15,672 nucleotides of DNA from NCBI GenBank assembly GCA_026986355.1, contig JALSOO010000048.1, positions 1 through 15,672 on the forward strand, given 5' to 3'. The DNA is from Campylobacteraceae bacterium. GTDB lineage: Bacteria > Campylobacterota > Campylobacteria > Campylobacterales > Sulfurovaceae. Position numbers and translations under genes: made by a program. Under the pieces are notes generated by a model, which did no database searches, was not told the origin of the DNA, and saw only the letters and a list, made by a program, of their open reading frames with translations. This document shows positions 14,283-15,672 of this stretch, piece after piece. Numbering within the stretch: the stretch's first letter is position 1; each line of letters starts with the position of its first letter.

Positions 14283-15513
14283 TTTTGTAGTTATCCATAA
14301 TGGTTTTGTAATCTTTTTGAAAACTATTGGTTAGAGAGGTCAAGCCACGATTTAGAGCATCGAGTGATATTTGTAGAGCTTTTGGTATCTGCTCTCCTAT
14401 ATTTTTGAAATGGTTAGAGATAAGTTGCAACTCATCAACACGTTTTTTAATCTCACTACTTACCATTTGTGTATCCTCTATCTGTTTTCTATTCTCTATT
14501 TTGATATGTTCTGTTAGGCTTGAAAACTCATCTTTTGTTTGAGATATACTCTTTGTAATAGTAGAAAACATACTCTCTGCACTGCTACTTAGATGAGAGT
14601 AGGTTTTTAGATGATTATTTAGCTCCTCTATCTGTTGTTCATAAGTAAAGATAATCTGTTGGAGTTGAGAATATACCATAATAATATCTTCATTTTTAGA
14701 AGCAATTATCTCAAAGCTATCTTTTGACTTTTCTATCGAAGAGGTTGATAGCTCTAAATGTCTGTCTATATGCTCAATATGCGTTTTATAGTTCTCTTGC
14801 CATTGAAGTAGATTAATAACAGACTCATTTAATTTGACAAAATTCTCTCCAAATTGAGACTGTAGCTCTTGATTGAACTCCTCTATAACCTGTTTTAGTG
14901 CGTTGATTATCTCTTCTGTTGCCCCTTTTGATAACTCTTCTATTGCTATCTCTAATGATTGATTCATCTTTTTAAAATGAGTATTTAGGACAAAAAGAAG
15001 TGCTTGATTCTCTTTTGTATAACTCTTTTGCAAAAGATTAATAGATGGAACTATCTCTTGAGTTGCCTCTTTTGTATCTGAAGATACAACTCTAAGCCGT
15101 TCAAGCTCTCCTAAAATTTTATCACTACTTGTCGTATTATCCAATCTATCTAGTTTATCGAGAATCTTTAAAAGTATCTTAGATTCTCTATCTTCATCGT
15201 CCATATCTTGATTGGTTAATCTCTGAATAACGGATAATATCAATGCCACACTCATACCTGCAATAGAGGTAAAAAAGGCTGTTTTTAATCCTATCAATAT
15301 AGTATTGATACTCTCTTTCATATTGGCAGGATTAAAATCTTGAAGCCCCATAAAGATACCAATAAAAGTACCTAAAACCCCCAAACTAACAATTTGACTC
15401 TTTAAATCTTTTTTAAAGATTATATCTATAAGTGCTAATATAACAATTATTATAACAATGGTTAAGTTTATGGGATTGTTTAAAGCATCAGTTATAATAT
15501 TAAAAGTGTTCAT
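14269..15513 (-). CDS. zorA: ZorA-like MotA/ExbB motor protein with long coiled-coil tail
   Basis: 414-residue membrane protein. A first helix (about 16-34) is followed by the MotA/ExbB core: GVLGTFIGIFMGLQDF (46-61) and IGLKTAFFTSIAGM (74-87), with a third helix to about 97. This GTF-G...GLKTAF-TS-G pattern is the ZorA hallmark. Residues about 100-414 are soluble, Glu/Lys/Ser/Ile-rich heptads expected to form a long cytoplasmic tail. In Zorya, the ZorA pentamer with a ZorB dimer acts as a proton-driven motor whose tail is needed for defence. The ATG at 15513 has only a weak site (GGAAAAAG). It is the first gene of the cluster, so expression likely starts in the gap at 15514-15672. Confidence 0.85.
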   Translation of the reverse strand: MNTFNIITDALNNPINLTIVIIIVILALIDIIFKKDLKSQIVSLGVLGTFIGIFMGLQDFNPANMKESINTILIGLKTAFFTSIAGMSVALILSVIQRLTNQDMDDEDRESKILLKILDKLDRLDNTTSSDKILGELERLRVVSSDTKEATQEIVPSINLLQKSYTKENQALLFVLNTHFKKMNQSLEIAIEELSKGATEEIINALKQVIEEFNQELQSQFGENFVKLNESVINLLQWQENYKTHIEHIDRHLELSTSSIEKSKDSFEIIASKNEDIIMVYSQLQQIIFTYEQQIEELNNHLKTYSHLSSSAESMFSTITKSISQTKDEFSSLTEHIKIENRKQIEDTQMVSSEIKKRVDELQLISNHFKNIGEQIPKALQISLDALNRGLTSLTNSFQKDYKTIMDNYKNEIK

Positions 15514-15672
15514 CTATTTTATCTTTTTCCGAAATAATATCACTTTTAGTCACTTTTGATGACAAGAATATCGCTTATTTAAGAAAAAAAATAGATTAAT
15601 AATTAGATGGGTTAATACTACTCATATTAATTTTTTTTTAAGGGAGAGGAGTTAAAAGTTTTCGCCAAAAGG
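15514..15672 (-). promoter_or_regulatory. Upstream region of the zorA-like gene
   Basis: 159 bases without a supportable gene, very AT-rich. On the reverse strand, GATATTATTTC (around 15530-15540) is the best -10 candidate, with a TTGTCA about 18-20 bases further up. Two tandem copies of an 8-base unit overlap this area (see the repeat entry). Further out, ATTAATA / TATTAAT (15595-15601 and 15625-15631) is a weak inverted repeat followed by a T-run on the + strand, and the last 30 bases are purine-rich (AAGGGAGAGGAG). Confidence 0.4.
15540..15557 (-). repeat. Tandem 10-base-period direct repeat before zorA
   Basis: TCACTTTT occurs at 15540-15547 and again at 15550-15557 on the + strand (AAAAGTGA CT AAAAGTGA on the reverse strand). 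The one-helical-turn spacing, next to the likely -10, is what a dimeric or cooperative regulator site would look like. Two short copies could also arise by chance. Confidence 0.4.

Noticed and set aside
13599..15513. Flagellar stator MotAB or TolQR/ExbBD identity for the two motor genes
   Set aside because: The first protein has a long coiled-coil tail that MotA, TolQ and ExbB lack. The second has an OmpA-type domain that TolR and ExbD lack. The third gene is an HNH nuclease, and no flagellar, Tol or TonB genes are adjacent.
15632..15672. Start of another + strand gene at the purine-rich AAGGGAGAGGAG
   Set aside because: It looks like a ribosome-binding site, but no ATG or convincing alternative start follows within the window, so no gene can be supported.
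11504..15672. Insertion sequence, integrase or attachment-site repeats around the defence cluster
   Set aside because: No transposase or integrase frame, tRNA gene or long terminal repeat was seen at either edge; the right edge may lie beyond the window.

Overview
The window looks like a chromosomal segment from a Campylobacterota (epsilonproteobacterial) genome, perhaps a free-living Sulfurovum- or Sulfurimonas-like organism. The evidence is the low GC content, the rplY-pth-LptF/G-permease order known from Campylobacter, a cysteine-free L32 of Campylobacter type, and promoters with a good TATAAT -10 box but no clear -35 box. The genus is an inference; no rRNA or other decisive marker is present.

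Positions 1-5605 (+ strand) are housekeeping genes. They are the 3' half of dxs (isoprenoid precursor synthesis), metK (S-adenosylmethionine synthesis), an Alvin/YfhL-type 2[4Fe-4S] ferredoxin, ndk, a YceD/DUF177 protein, rpmF (53 codons), plsX and fabH. The yceD-rpmF-plsX-fabH order is a classic link between ribosome assembly and phospholipid/fatty-acid initiation. Positions 5610-10881 (- strand) hold four blocks: rplY-pth-LptF/G permease, an unknown small membrane-anchored coiled-coil protein, a PilT/PilU-type ATPase, and ffh (SRP GTPase). A NlpC/P60 lipoprotein gene (11004-11507, +) runs divergently from ffh.

Positions 11504-15513 (- strand) are the most interesting part: five genes that overlap or nearly touch, read from right to left. 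The first is a MotA/ExbB-like membrane protein with a roughly 300-residue coiled-coil tail. The second is a MotB-like protein with one membrane helix, an intramembrane aspartate and an OmpA-like peptidoglycan-binding domain. The third is an HNH endonuclease with an extra cysteine-rich N-terminal region. This order and these domains match a type II-like Zorya anti-phage system (zorA-zorB-zorE). The last two genes encode an unrecognised exported protein and an LytM/M23 peptidase-like lipoprotein. Whether those two belong functionally to the Zorya unit, or are resident envelope genes next to which it was inserted, is the main open question. A TATAAT sequence inside the end of the HNH gene is compatible with their having their own promoter.

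In the proposed Zorya unit, ZorA-ZorB would form a proton-driven, peptidoglycan-anchored inner-membrane motor that senses envelope disturbance by phage, and the HNH protein would attack invading DNA. This assignment rests on family knowledge and on motifs read directly from the sequence; no database search was possible. No tRNA, rRNA, CRISPR array, IS element or integrase was seen. The gene-free stretches are all under 300 bases.
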